DNA from: Erythroxylum novogranatense
Taxonomy: Eukaryota > Streptophyta > Magnoliopsida > Malpighiales > Erythroxylaceae
Length of the DNA: 64,000 bases
Direction of reading: 5' to 3'
Assembly (NCBI GenBank): GCA_029891385.1
Contig: CM057227.1
Span: 62,249,567 to 62,313,566, forward strand
Position numbers and translations under genes: made by a program. Positions 1 through 12,979 of this stretch are shown here, in pieces. The notes beneath the pieces are model-generated. The model searched no databases. It was not told the origin of the DNA and saw only the letters and a program-made list of their open reading frames with translations. Position 1 is the stretch's first letter. Every line of letters begins with the position of its first letter.

Positions 1-426
1 AGCAGACCTAATCCGATCGCAAGAGGAAGGACAATCTTAAGCTTGGATTTCAAGCGGAATTAGGTGGGTAATGTATTTATAGTTATTGTGTGATTAGGCA
101 AATTCTTGCCTATACGTGAATATATGTTGTATGTTATGCATTGTGAGATGCATGACATTTTGATTGAATATGTGGTTACTTGTTTGAGAATGATTTGTTA
201 TAAGATTGGAATGATTTTGATTTCGTATACTTTGAAAGAAGCATGAGAATTGATAGAAGTAAATTTGATTCTGAACATGTTATGCCTCGACTTAAGTCAT
301 GGCATTTTGAATAAATGAAAAGCATGAAAGCATACCATCTGATAAAATGATTCTGAGCATGATTATGTGCTTTTGTTTGGGTCAGAGTGGAACCATTCCG
401 TTTGTCACGTGCACGTTGACAAGAGC

Positions 427-444
427 CTTCTCCCGGCTGCCCGC
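427..444 (+). promoter_or_regulatory. Conserved 18-nt U3 core of LTR L
   Basis: Reads CTTCTCCCGGCTGCCCGC and lies about 270 bp upstream of the TATA box. Near-identical cores lie in B (5129-5146) and, on the minus strand, in both LTRs of D (22253-22270 and 27496-27513). Conservation between otherwise diverged LTRs suggests a promoter or enhancer module; the function is inference. Confidence 0.5.
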
Positions 445-709
445 TTGTGGCATATGAGCTCCGAATGGACTCATTTTGTTCAGGGTGTAAACCTTGGTTT
501 CTCCCTTTTATTTTCAAGGAACCCTCGAGCCATGTGATGTGCATTGCATACTTGAACTGTTCATTATGAAGCATACTTGTGACACGTTTTGCGAGTTGAA
601 TTAATTATGTTGGATGCGTAAATTGCTTGATTAGCATGTGAGTCCTAGAATTGTTGCATGTATATATATATACATACATATTTTTGAATTTGTGTTAGTT
701 ACTGATGGC

Positions 710-717
710 TATAAATA
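710..717 (+). promoter_or_regulatory. TATA box of LTR L
   Basis: TATAAATA lies 10 bp before the hairpin at 728-743. The same spacing and order occur in B and in both D LTRs. Confidence 0.6.
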
Positions 718-727
718 TATTAGCCAC

Positions 728-743
728 TGAGCTGTGTAGCTCA
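728..743 (+). other. Conserved LTR hairpin, copy in L
   Basis: TGAGCT, loop GTGT, AGCTCA: a six-pair stem. A pyrimidine-rich stretch and CAGG at 764-767 follow. Equivalent hairpins are in B, C, D, F and the 3' LTR of H. Confidence 0.6.
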
Positions 744-1352
744 ATCCATTATTTTTCACTCCTCAGGTGCAACTCAAGACGACAGTTGATCCTTGCCAGG
801 CATCGAAGAACTCCGCAATAGTTAGATCCTTGTATTAAGTTAGTGGCTATTTTAGATAGCTTTTAAAGCATATCGACATTGAGCATCCTTATGTATTTGG
901 ATTTAAGAATTGTTATGTATTGTGCTATGTTACGAATGCTTGTTCAATTTCTTCGAATTGTAATGACATGAAGTTCCTTGTTTTTGTGTGCGTTAAAATG
1001 TTAGTTAGATTAAATGGGTATGTGTTTGTATGAAAGTTCATAGATGTTGGGAACGGGGTTCGATTTTTAGGGAGTTCGTCGCGGCGAGCCAGTCCTTTGC
1101 CGCGACGCATTCCTTGGGTGTTCACTACGGCGAGATGTTGGCCGTTCGTCGCGGCGAAGCCAAGTTTTGACCGCGGCGAACCATTTTTGCGAGGTGCTCG
1201 CCGCGGCGAGCAATCTGTTTCCACGGCTAGTCCTCCTCTTCCCGCTACTGTTCCTTATATGATTTGTATGTTTTCGACCCTTCCCTACGCAAGCCTTGCT
1301 CGACGACCCCTAACGGTCGCCTCGGGATGGGAAACGGGACCCGGGCCCAACA

Positions 1353-2735
1353 GGAGAAGCCTTTCGACAAGTGCACTTAATTGACATAATAGACCACCAC
1401 AAGCCCCTATAACACATAATTCAAACTTGTAAACTTGTTGCCCATAATTGCACATTTCCTTGAAAACTTGTTTTTCATATACTTCCTATATATCTTGAAA
1501 ACCATTCTCAAAATCATGATTTCATGTACATGCGATCTTTTTTAAAAAAATCACTTTTATAAATCATCACACAACTCATGTAGAAAACACATAGTAGATT
1601 TCACAAATCATTCAAATGCAATAAATGCAACATTTATGATGCAGTAGAGATCAATAATTCTCTTTGATTTAAAGAAAACAATAGTGGTTTATTTATTTTA
1701 TTATAAACATGTACCTACCTTGATTTCCTTGCTTATAGATTTGTTTAGAATGTCTCTTCTCTTTGCAAACAACCTGAGGTATCCAAGGCTCTTTTCTGTT
1801 GTATCTTTAATGTGTACTTCATGAGCTGATCTAATTGAAATAGGTCTCTTTGATCCCTTTAGTTCTTCACCAAATGAAGAGATCCTTGGCTCAAATGGAA
1901 GCTCTTCTCTTCCTCTACCTTTTTCTCTTTTTGAACAAACTCAAAATCTCTCTTGTAGGCTAAGGAAATTAAAATCCTAGCTTGTTTTCTCTTCTTTCTC
2001 TCTTTCATTATTTTTGGTGCTTCTCTCTCTTCTCTCTTTTTTCATCCACGCATCTAGCTTCTTCTCGAATCTTCCCCATTCACATTTTCTCCTTATCTTA
2101 AACATAAGACCATACTTTGGTCTTGTCCTTCTAAAAATATCCCTCCTCTCCTTTGGTTTTCTCATTTTTCCCTTTCTTTCATTTACCTCCTAACTCCTTT
2201 AATCTTTTTAAACACCACATTAACTCTAACTTAATTCAACTCTTTTCTTATATGCATTATGTTCTTTATCCTTAAGTGCCTTGCCAAAATTCCCCTTGAT
2301 CATACTTATAACCTTAACATCTCAACAAAATCATCCTATACATATAATCTTTCTAACATCAACATAGTAATTAACTCCAAAAACTTTCATAATGACCTTT
2401 TATTTGACATAAATCATTCTTATTCATCATAAAAAAATTTGGGGGCCAAGAGGTTTTGAGTGAAACACCAAGCCTCATGTATTTGAGTGATTTGAGCGAA
2501 CACCGTAAGGAAAGTCCATCTTAGTTTTATGCTTATCTTTGAGCAATGGTGTCTACCTTTGACTTTGTTTATGTGTACTGATGAAAAGATTATGATATGT
2601 GGAGCAGCTCGATACTTGAGTTTGCCAAAGTTTGAAGGATTGCATACACTTGAGTCCTTTGAAAACGAATTGATGGAATAATTTGGTTGTTTTTAAATGG
2701 TTGAGGACAATCAACAGTTCAAGTGTGGCGGTATT
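1353..2735 (+). other. Non-coding stretch, probably 3' internal region of an Athila/Tat-type element
   Basis: No convincing coding region was seen. The stretch ends in a purine-rich sequence immediately before an LTR start, as in the long untranslated 3' part of Athila/Tat gypsy elements. The assignment rests on that junction and on the LTR end seen at 55614; the bulk of the sequence was not recognised. Confidence 0.45.
2719..2735 (+). other. Polypurine-like tract before LTR T
   Basis: The sequence CAAGTGTGGCGGTATT directly precedes TGATATG. It resembles the GTGTGGGGGT-type polypurine tract of plant Athila/Tat elements, with one interrupting C. Confidence 0.5.
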
Positions 2736-2873
2736 TGATATGAATGGATTTTGCTATATTTTTCTATTTTATTTCATTTGAATTCATTTTTATTTTTGTA
2801 TTTAATTACTCATTTTATGTTCCTATTTAATTTTACATGTAGATTTAATGATGGAATACAAATACAAGATTAA
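2736..2873 (+). mobile_element. T: Athila/Tat-type 3' LTR, first segment
   Basis: Starts TGATATG after the purine tract and is cut at 2873 by element H. The LTR resumes at 49820 and ends at 55614. Removing the inserts gives about 1.9 kb. The first and last bases, TGAT and ATCA, are inverted as expected for an LTR. Confidence 0.6.
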
Positions 2874-5128
2874 TGTAACATCCCATTACTTGTGCGAGGG
2901 TTAGGATGGTAAATGTGAGTGATTTACGAGAGGCTTAAAATGTTTCTGTATGCTCATGCATAATATGTCATACACTTATACATGAATAGTAAATTTATCT
3001 GCACATGAAAATAATTGTACATGCATTCATGAATAATTCCTGGTATAATTGGATTGATTTGTGAATTTTTGAGAATTATGAATGTTTGGCGTGGGAAATA
3101 TTAGTAATTAGTGGGAGTATGGTATCTGTGAATTTTGGGAAAATTAGGAATAAATTTTAAGAATTGTAGAAAATAGGAAAAATAAATTGAAAGAAGCTTT
3201 GGAGATAGTTGGATTGTAAAGATGAAAGTTAAGGGAGTTAGTTTTAAAAAAAACTAAGTTAGAGTTTAGGTAGTGGGAAAGTGACAAGTGTCACTTAGGC
3301 TTTTGTACTCTTGCTAGAAGTAGGTTGTTGGATCAATGGTGGTTGACAAATTAAATCCTACTTATGTTTTGATAATAATAAAATGTATAGAATTGGTTAA
3401 GAAATTATTTCAGATATTTTGGACAAGACAAGCATTAATCCTCTATGGGCAAGATATAAATCATTATGAAATCTAGATGGAAATAATCTTCAAACGTGCG
3501 AGAGACTTAAACATGAAGATTATGGGAAGATCTGATTAAATATATCTGTTGGAGTCAGCATAAGTCGACTATCATATCATAAGTCGACTAATAAATTAAG
3601 ATTCATCAGATGGGGCTTGAAACAAGTCGACTAAAATATTACAAGTCGACTACTGTTGGGTCCCAAATTTTTAGTGATTCTATTAAGTATGAATTGTTTT
3701 GATTATGTGGTTTTTTTCTCGATAAATTATTTTTGTTTAAAGTTTAATTATCATGTCAATGATTGGAGGATTTATTGCTTAGATTGATGGATAGGAAGTG
3801 TTAATGGGGAAATTAAGATTAAATTAGAGTATAGTATGGTGTAGGTGAAAATGAAGAAGTAAAAATATATAAGGGCAAACATGGAAGATCACTTAAGTTT
3901 GGGAGGCTAAGGCATTGCATGGAGGGGCATAATGGTCCTTGCTCATTCATTTAAGGGTTAAGTGAAAGGAATTAGAAGAAGAAAAATAAAAAGAAGAGGA
4001 AAAAAGAGAGTGTCGTGGAAGAGAGGAGGAAGAAGAGAAAAGTAGGGTTTGGGAATCCTTGAAGATTTTGAAGGAATTGAAACATCAACAAGTAATTATG
4101 AGTTTATTCCATCTTGTTTTGGTTAGAGGAAACCCCATTATAGCTTAGCATGTGTGGGAAGTGTTGGTGAATGAAACATGCAAGTGTTATCTTTAGGGTT
4201 AATGATAAAGGATAGATTTTGATGTTTTGTTGATGATATTGGGTTGGAATGAGCTTAGAAATGAAGTATAAGAGATGATTTAGGGTTTATATGTGTTATA
4301 TTTGAAAGATGGGAGGATTAGGGTTGAAGAATGTGGGAAAAACAACTTTCGGGAGGATTTTGGGCTCGCATGTCGCGGCGCCAGTTTTCTCGCCGCGGCG
4401 AGGACCCATTTTCCTGCACCGATATATTTTGGTATTTTAGGCATAACTTTTTCTGTAGAAGTACAAATGAGGTGATTGTTAATTCGTTGTAAACTAGAGA
4501 CATAGGGATACAATTTGTGTGAAGAAATAAAGTTCTGAATCAGTCTCTAAAGATATCAAATTTTGGATGGAAGTTAAGTATAGAATTTTTGTTTCAGCTT
4601 TAGTTATAGTTCAAATTGATAAAGTATGACTTTCCGATTTCTACACCAAATTGATTAGAATTTTGGTTATTGATTAAGGAAATCAAGTGAGGCAAGAGGA
4701 GAAAGAGGAACAAGAGGAAAGACATTCCTAAACAAGTGAATAAGAAAGGAACTCAAGGTGGGTACACATTTATAGTAGAGTAAATAAGTCGCTCATTGTT
4801 TTGTTCAAATCAAGAAAGATTTAATGATTTAAATTGCATCATCAATGTTGCCTTATTTGCTTTTTGAGTGCATTGTGAAATTGTTATATGTTTGCTACAT
4901 GATTTTTATTGATGGATGAAATTGAAAAGGGTTTCTCTTTAAAAGAATTCATGCTCATGAAATCATGTTTTCATAAATGATTTTTACAAGGATATCAAGT
5001 TTATGAAAAGCAAGTTTCAAGAAGGTGCCATTTTGGCAACAAGTTTACAAGATTTTGAACTATGTGTGTTATGTGGGTTTGTGGTAGTCCCTCAAGAACC
5101 GTCACGTGCACGTTGACTCATGTATAGG

Positions 5129-5146
5129 CTTCTCCCGCCTACCCGC
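5129..5146 (+). promoter_or_regulatory. Conserved 18-nt U3 core of solo LTR B
   Basis: Reads CTTCTCCCGCCTACCCGC, two changes from the L copy, about 300 bp before the TATA box. Confidence 0.5.
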
Positions 5147-5443
5147 TAGTGGCATGGAGCTCCCTCAAGGACTCCCTCAAGAATTTATGGCTACACAGGA
5201 CCATTATATGGGAATGTGTAGTGCGTCATGAACCTGGACTTACCCAAACCATTCTGATGTGTTTATATGATTATGATCTGTTGACACGTTTGATGCATAC
5301 GTGTTTTTTTTAAATTGCTCATGAATTGTTTGAAAATCCAGCATTTCGAGATAATGATATCTACATGTGAAATTTCTATGGTTTCAAGAGTGTACCACGA
5401 CAATGAGTTATCTTTTTGAAAATAGTTTTGCTTGTTTCTTTAT

Positions 5444-5451
5444 TATAAATA
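5444..5451 (+). promoter_or_regulatory. TATA box of solo LTR B
   Basis: TATAAATA followed by TGTTACCCAC and the hairpin; the same string precedes the hairpin of D on the minus strand. Confidence 0.6.
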
Positions 5452-5461
5452 TGTTACCCAC

Positions 5462-5475
5462 GAGCTTTATAGCTC
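5462..5475 (+). other. Conserved LTR hairpin, copy in B
   Basis: GAGCT, loop TTAT, AGCTC; CAGG follows at 5499-5502. Confidence 0.6.
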
Positions 5476-5862
5476 ACCCCCTTTATCCTTCCCCTATTCA
5501 GGTGATAAGCAAGAGATCTAGTAAGTCAAGAGTCATGACATCACTCCGATTTGTCATGTATTTTTAGTAAGGCTTTAGTCACATTTCATGTTTATTTTTA
5601 GTTCAAGTGTATTTTTGTATTTTTGTCCTTGAACTCAACTGATTTAGTATGGTTTGAAATATCATTAAAGCTTTGTAAAACTATTCTTTGATTATCAATG
5701 AGATATGATTGATGTTGATTTTAGTTTCAAACCTTTCACATTAAATCGTTTTATCATGGGGATAAAAATAGGAAGGTTGTGTTTATGTTCAAATTTTGTG
5801 TTGGGTTGTGTTAATGAAAATGAGTGAAAATTTTAAGTTTTGGTTTCTATGGGTTCAGGCTT

Positions 5863-6020
5863 TCACCGCGACGAGACCGCTTGCTCGTCGCGACGAAGTT
5901 GTTTTCGCGGGTTCACCGCGACGAGCGTTCCTTCGCTCACCGCGGCGAAGGTTTGTTCGCTCGCCGCGGCGTGGCTTCCTGAAACGTTTCGCCACAGTGA
6001 GACAACAGACGCCGCGACGA
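5863..6020 (+). repeat. CG-rich palindromic motif cluster in B
   Basis: Several imperfect copies of CGCCGCGGCGAG and GCGACGA stand in otherwise AT-rich DNA. A related pair lies at about 4371-4403, and L has a matching cluster at 1077-1215. Confidence 0.7.
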
Positions 6021-7732
6021 CGCCCGCTTTCACTTCCGAGGGGTATTTTCTTCTAAATTTTCAACTTCAAGGTCTTCCCTCCACGCTCAAGCCTCACGCT
6101 TCTGTGTCCGATGTTGGGCTCTGAAAATGGGATCCAACAACTACAAATCATTCAGATAGCTGCACTAGTCAACTATCATGGCACTAGTCGACTGATCGAA
6201 GAGCGGAGATGAAATTTACAGTGAAAAACTTTAGTACTAATCGACTATAACAGCTCGATTAGTTGATTATCAGATTGAGTTGAACAAAAATTTATCCAGA
6301 TCAATCACAAATGGAAAGGAGAAAGTTAAGCAACGTCTATGAGAAATCAAGCAACGACTATAAGGAGGTCCACAATGGCTACAATCATCGTAGAGCTTGC
6401 AAATAATTAGAGGAAGATCATATGATCAAGCAAAGGAAGTCCAAAAAGCAAAAGCATACTACTATTGTTCTCAATTTGCTCTCATTCCACTCTTATCTTG
6501 GTATTAATTCCATTCATCTGTATTGAGAGTTATTATTTTCAATTTTCTATCATTGTTACTGTGAGTTGAGTGATTAGAGAAAAATCACTTGTGAGGTAGG
6601 ATTTGTACCAGAAGACAAATCAATTGTAAAGGTAGCTTGAGCCAGAAATCAAGAGGTGTTGTAAAAGTTCACACTGAACTAAAAAGTGTGCAGTAAAGTG
6701 ATTTGTCAAATCCTAAGTGTGAGCTTAGGTAGAGGACGTAGGTCTTAGCACCGAACCTTTATAAAAATAGTGTTTTCTCTTCTTCCCTACTCCTTGCATT
6801 TAAATTTGTTTCAATTGTTTTGTGTGAATTAACTTCTGATTTTTTTTATAGAACTATACGAAAAATTTTTAAAGATCTATTCAACCCCACTTCTAGATCG
6901 TTTACATAGGTTACTATTCTTGGAGAGGTGACAGGTTAAGTCTTGTCTAAGTTCCTCCTTCATTATGATCTTCAAATTTTTCTTTCCATATACAGAGTTT
7001 TCCATCAAATACCTTCTAAGAGACTTCTATGTTTCTCCTTTCCTTCACCAAACCTACTTTACCATTTGCGTCCTCTACCCTAAGAAAAAAACCAGAAGCT
7101 GGTCGTTGTACTCAGTGGAGTGCGTAAAATGTGTGGAGTTTAGGGCTTGAAGATTTTGGAGTTTTCAGCAGGTAAGTAGTGAAGAAATCCTTTAGAGTTA
7201 GGGATTTGTGAAATAAAGTTGATAAGTTACTGTCATTTGCATGAAATTTGTTCATAACTATTGTGTTGTTGGGAGATGAAAAATCTGGTTATAATGTTAA
7301 TTTAATGTATTGAACGATCATGAGCAATTGGGTGTTCTAAAATATTGAAAGGTTAAAAATATGGAAAATGTTCACTGAGTGTGCTTCAATCTATTAGCCA
7401 TAATGTTTAATCTAGTTGCCCAAACAAGAAGATTTTTCATTTTGATTAAACTAGAGATATATGGCTACATTTCCTATGAAGACATCAAATTTCAATTCTG
7501 TCTCTAAAAGTCTCAAAATTTCATGAAGTTATGAAGTTGGTCCAGTATGTCGGTGTGTGAATGAAAAATTTTAGGGGCAAATTTGGGATTGATATAAAGC
7601 GATTTTAACCAAGATTCCTTCTGAAAAGTTGTACATATTCCTTTCATCTTTCCAATGATATATAATATGAAAATTTTGGACAACAGAGTCAAAAGTTATG
7701 ATTGTTATAAGTGGAGACATTCTAGGGAAAAA

Positions 7733-8262
7733 ATAAGACGAAAGCAAATGAGACGAAAGAAATCAGACGGAAGAAAATGAGACGAAAAAAATGAGACGGA
7801 AGAAAATGAGACGGAAGAAATGAGACGGAAGAAAATGAGACAGAAAAAATGAGACGAAAGAAAATGAGACGAAAGAAATGAGATGGAAGAAATGAGAAGA
7901 AAGAAATGGGACGGAAGAAATGAGACGGAAAAAATGAGACCAAAAAAATGAGATGAAAGAAATGAAACAGAAGAAAATGAGATGGAAGAAATGAGATGGA
8001 AAAAAATGAGACGGAAGAAATGAGATGGAAGGAAATGAGACGGAAGGAAATGAGATGAAAGAAATGAGATAGAAGAAATGAGACGAAAGAAATGAGACGG
8101 AACAAAATGAGACGGAACAAAATGAGACGAAAGAAATGAGACAGAACAAAATGAAACAAAAAATATGAGACGAAAGAAATGAGATGATAGAAGTAAGATG
8201 ATAAAAGTAAGACGATGGAAGTAAGACGATGGAAATAAGATGATACAAAAGTAAGACGATTG
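7733..8262 (+). repeat. Purine-rich minisatellite in the 5' LTR of H
   Basis: About 530 bp of tandem variants of ATGAGACGGAAGAA, with almost only purines plus T on the plus strand. Drift from AGACGGAAG to AGATGGAAG and AGACGAAAG is common. The long minus-strand reading frames here, rich in Phe, Ser, His and Leu, are by-products of the repeat. Confidence 0.9.
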
Positions 8263-8750
8263 AGGACAAAAATAGGTTGGAGTCTTTTGGTCATAACTTC
8301 TTCTCTAGACATCCAAATGATCTTATTCTTAAGCCAATGAATTCGAAATACATTGATCTACATCTCCACTCAAGAATCATAGCCCTCTGAAATTAATTGA
8401 GAAAGATTAAGTGAAAGAGTAGAACGGGTATAGTGAGGATACTCCTAAATAGTATGAACTGGTGTTGTTCTACTAAATATACTTTAGTATTTTGATGATA
8501 TTTTAATCTGTAGGATTCCAATTGAGGTGATTTTTAATTTGTAATAAATTAGAGAAATAGGGATACAAATCTCATTAAGAATCTTAATCTTAATTCAGTT
8601 TCTAAGGTGTTTAATTTCTAGATGGAAGTTGTATATAATAAACTATTTTTAATTAAAAACAGTCCAAAATGTTTTGGGTATATCTTCCATATTACTGAAC
8701 CAAATTGAATGATTTTGGTGTAAATGGAAAGATAAGACATAGAGGAACAT

Positions 8751-11700
8751 TGTAACACCCCAGTCCCGCATGACCCGAACCCGACATCGATGGTGATATC
8801 CGAGTATGTGCCCTGTGAGGGTGGCGTACTACATCACTCAGTCAAAACTTAGTATAATTTTTTTTTAAACATACACATACTTTATATATTATGCGAAAAA
8901 CAATTTACATAAATAATCATCGGTGAGTTTAATGACCACGGGGACCCTTTTGTAAATACAATTTCATTCAGTTTGTTGACTTTACAACATGACCTATTCA
9001 TTTGTACAAAAATTTAGAAAATACAATTTTTACTAAACTCTAATGCAGACGTGAACTGATCCCGACCTCTTTTCTCACTCACATGCGGTTGTTATACACC
9101 CGTTTCCTAACAGGGTAATCTTCTGGGTCCTGAAAAATAATTACAAATTTTGGGTGAGTTTTGCGAACTCAGTGAGGAACCATCATCGATGGTTCACTCA
9201 ATTCATGCAACACATCGTTTGACATAACATATATTCACATTGTTGCATATTTAATCACATTGCACAATTTCACGTGAACGTAGACAATTTGATACATTTC
9301 ATTCTATTTGACATCCATAACCAATTGAATTCATAAAGCACTCAAGCATAAGTCAATTGTTTCATAATTCACATTCCGAATGATTGGTACCACAGAAACA
9401 TAAGGCAATTAGCCTTTCACTCAATCAAAGAGATTAAAAATCATATGCATATGACATGCACATGTGACACTTTTCCAATTTATTTCAGTGTTGTGATCGA
9501 GCGCCTGAATTATCCCAATATAGGTGCATTAATCGTTGAGCTTGAGGCTCTGAACTGTCCCATTATGGGCGCAATAATCGTTGAGCCTGAGGCTCTGAAT
9601 CACTGTGGGGCTCGAGGCCCAAATATAAACGTTGAGCTTGTAGCTCTCGGTAGCTGCTCCGGTCACAACTGTCATTAACTGATCATGCATTCATGCATCG
9701 AATGCATATGTCGCAATTGAGCAATATCACATTACAATCAAACCCAAATTATCGCATTAAAACAATTAGTTCACAATTATTCACATTAAAATCACAGTCA
9801 CAATTTATCACATTGAAAACATGAAGGTCTCACATCCTCAGACAAATAACACTTCTATGTCATAATATCCCAATACATCGGACACCTTCGGTCCGAAATC
9901 CAGTCATCAACAACGCACAATCCCACCATTCTTCTCCACAAAATTATAAGCGCAAAATAATAAACAAATAATAATTGAGAAACTATCTAGGTCACTCACC
10001 GATAACTCTCAAAGCAAAAGCCTAGAAGTTTGGGCAACATCTGTGGGGTGACGTTTCAAAAGCGCCTCTAAACAGTCCAAAATATTCACCATCACCAAAG
10101 GTACACTCAGAAATATTTAATAATGCACATGTAGCAATTAAAATGTGTACAATGCATGTTCGTGACATTTCTAGCACTATATCACAATTTCCCATCACAA
10201 AGTGTTCTTCTAAAAATTAGAAATCCATAGACACTAAAATCACCCAATTCGAACCTCTATAGGTCCAATTATAAATATAATACGAATCAGAAAAATCATT
10301 ACCCGGTCCTCTCACTTCGACCTAACCAATCCCCGACAATTTTAGCTCTAAAAATTCCCAATTTTACAAATAAATGAAATTAAATATTATACAAATCTGA
10401 TGCCTCAAGAATCAGGTCAATCGGACGTCGGATGTAAAAGTAATTGACAAAAGAAACAAAATGGCCAAACTAATTCACAAATAAATCAAATAATAATTAA
10501 ATAAAAAAATAAAAATATACATATATATATATCATCATGATCCTCACTTTTCGAGAGTCACGAGGCTGCTTCACCTCTAGCATCCGACCAATTTCACTTT
10601 TTTTTTAACATCAATTTCTATTTTACAAAAACCGACTCTCCTTTCTTCCACACTACACAACTTTTAACACACACATCCAAAAATCACCAATTAGGTCTCG
10701 TTGGAAAGGTCTTGACAAATGCTACAAGTTTTATGCAGAGCAAAAAATCCAATTTCATTTCTAAGGGTATCAAAAATGCACTCAAAGACACTACCTAATC
10801 ACACATTTACTACAACAGTACAACATCTTTCTAAAAATCATAACTCCTTACCCAAATGTCCAAAAAATGCATACTTTATATCAATAAAAATATCAGACAA
10901 CATACTACAACTCTCATGAAGGACTTGGAAGCCAATTCCATATCTAACCAAATCAAATTCTCAAGCAAAACTTCTGCCTACCCAAATTATTCTCAACAAT
11001 AACCCAATCTTCCAAATTTCATAACTCCTCATCCCCTTGGCGAAAAAGTCCATACCATATAGCAATAAAAAACTCAGAAAATATACTACAATTCTCAAGA
11101 AGGACTTAGAACCAAATTCCATTTCTAATTAGGTCAAATCCTCCCATTAATGTGGCTATCCAGTTAGGGTTTATGAAATCAACATTTAACCTAAACCATA
11201 ACAAAACTTTACAAACTTATATCTTACAATCTTTACATCCAAAATTCGCATATAATACCTCATTCGAAAACTCTAACAATCCTCTACAACTTTCCAGAAG
11301 TTCACTTGAGCGAATTTCACCCTTAACAGTCCAAAATTAATATCAGAACACAAAAAGCACAAAACCTATGCACTTAGAATCACTTGAACACAAAACACAT
11401 TTTGGGTTGAATTACCACCTGAACTTTTATAGACCATAACTTTCAATCTATACATCAAACAAATTCATACTCAGTGGCATTATAAAGCTAACACAAAAAT
11501 CTTCAACTTTCATGAAGACAAATTAGCAAATTCAATCCAAATCAACCTTAAAAAATTATCAAAGTTTCAGGTCACAAGGTTCGGATTACTGTTCATACAG
11601 CACCTACAACTCACTTTCAAGACCAAATTCAAGCTCCTTCAAGGCACAATTTAGTATTACTTCCTTCATATGAATTCTAGCCATACTTCTTAAGTTTAAT

Positions 11701-12979
11701 TTAAGCCAAAGTTCATCTCCATAACACAACCATAACAAAATGTATGACCAAAAACCTTAAACTTACTCAAGGTAAATTTTCCAGATTTGATACCTAATTC
11801 AACTTCCTTCATTCTAACAACATTCCTACATCAATAAACATCAGCTTTAGCCACTAATCTAGCCACAATTTCCTCTAGATCTTCACTTGACCACTTAAAC
11901 ATAAAATGGCAGCACACATCCAAAATGTTCTTACTTTAATTACCAATCATTTAACATTATGAAAACCACTCTAACACTTAATACACACACTAATTCACAC
12001 ACTACACATATCCAACATCATTTAGCCTCACATAAACATGACTTATGCCCATACAATCAACAAACAAACTTCATGAAATTAGTGCACCATAAAGCACAAT
12101 AAAAACTTCTAATTACTAATTAAAGAACACATAGTATAGCCCTCACCTAACCAGCTTTTAATTCTTCATTTCTTCCACTTTTCACCAATTTTCTACCTCC
12201 CCAAACCATACACGACCAACATCATAAAAGGGGAAAGTCTCAAGCTTGTTTTGTGAACACAAGAAGAGGATCACTTAAGATAGAAGAGCTTGTTTAGGTG
12301 GAAAAGAGTAGCAAATTTATAAGAAGAAAATTACCTACGAAGGAGGAGGAAGAAGGAGTCGTTGGATGAGGAGAAGAAAACAAAAGCTTTAGGACTTATG
12401 CAAGTGTCGTGGAAGCTCTCCAAAGGTAAGATATTTTTATAACAAGTGGGGATAAGACTAAGTAGGCAAGTGCATGTGTCACTTGCCACTTGTCCTGGTC
12501 TGAAGCATTCGTCAGGTCTTTTTTCCAAAACCGATCTAATTTCTACTCCAAATTCCAATGGATCAACATTCCTAATGCCTCAAATTATGTGCCAAATTTT
12601 TCATTGCCATTTGACAGTCATTTCCAGTACCGAAAATTCAATCAGCCCGCCACTTGGTAAATTTTCCGGTCAGGGAATTTTCCCCCAAAAAATTCTAGAA
12701 AAATTCTTTAAAATCACCAAAAATGGAAAACACACAAAAATCACTCCAATTCAATTTTTCAAATACAAATAACACATTTTTCACACAAAAAAATTCATTT
12801 AGAGCCACATATGCCGGAAAATGTCATGAAAGCATGTATAATCATGTGCATGTGCAAAAATTTCAATTTATGCAAATATGGAGGCCATATTATGCATGAA
12901 CATGTCGATACTAGTTCACATACTCATAACTAGTCCCGAATTACCATTTTACCCTTCCCATCGGTGATGGGATGTTATA
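8751..12979 (-). repeat. 3' LTR of C
   Basis: Left copy, 4229 bp. It matches 16535-20755 with scattered changes. Its inner end reads GATGTTATA where the other copy has GATGTTACA. Confidence 0.88.
9155..9171 (-). other. Conserved LTR hairpin, copy in the left LTR of C
   Basis: TGAGTT and AACTCA arms around a five-base loop. CCTG at 9129-9132 is the CAGG of the minus strand. A second inverted repeat, AACCATC with GATGGTT, lies beside it. In the right LTR (about 16940-16955) the second arm is AACTAG, so the stem is damaged. Confidence 0.6.

Larger units (their letters stand above)
1..1352 (+). mobile_element. L: partial gypsy-type LTR, left end outside the window
   Basis: The stretch ends in CCCGGGCCCAACA, a typical LTR 3' end. 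It shares with solo LTR B, in the same order, an 18-nt upstream core (427-444), a TATAAATA box (710-717), a small hairpin (728-743), a CAGG (764-767) and a cluster of CGCGGCGA-like motifs (about 1077-1215). No tRNA primer-binding site follows the end, so this is a 3' LTR or a solo LTR. By comparison with B, about 1 kb is missing to the left. Reading frames here are not genes. Confidence 0.75.
3654..6139 (+). mobile_element. B: gypsy-type solo LTR inserted in A
   Basis: Runs from TGTTGGGTCCC to GGATCCAACA (2486 bp) with an exact ACTAC duplication (3649-3653 and 6140-6144). It has the same internal order as L: 18-nt core (5129-5146), TATAAATA (5444-5451), hairpin (5462-5475), CAGG (5499-5502) and a CG-rich motif cluster (about 5863-6020). 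It has no coding region. It is the fourth nesting level: T, H, A, B. Confidence 0.88.
3326..6907 (+). mobile_element. A: copia-type solo LTR, interrupted by B
   Basis: Runs from TGTTGGATC to GTTTACA with an exact TAGGT duplication (3321-3325 and 6908-6912). Without B it is about 1091 bp, close to the LTR length of E. Its start, and its end with TTCAACCCCACTTCTAG, resemble those of E, so it is probably a SIRE-like copia LTR. No internal region is left, as after recombination between two LTRs. It holds a cluster of GTCGAC motifs around the point where B entered. Confidence 0.82.

Noticed and set aside
1097..1384. 95-codon plus-strand frame starting in the CG-rich cluster of L
   Set aside because: It crosses the LTR end at 1352 and is made of CG-rich repeats. 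A similar chance frame occurs at 5796-6124 in B.
7722..8312. Minus-strand open frames of 196 and 168 codons rich in Phe, Ser, His and Leu
   Set aside because: They are translations of the antisense strand of a purine minisatellite; several frames stay open because the repeat has few stop-forming triplets. The same occurs at 47484-47936, 35553-35994 and 44095-44492.
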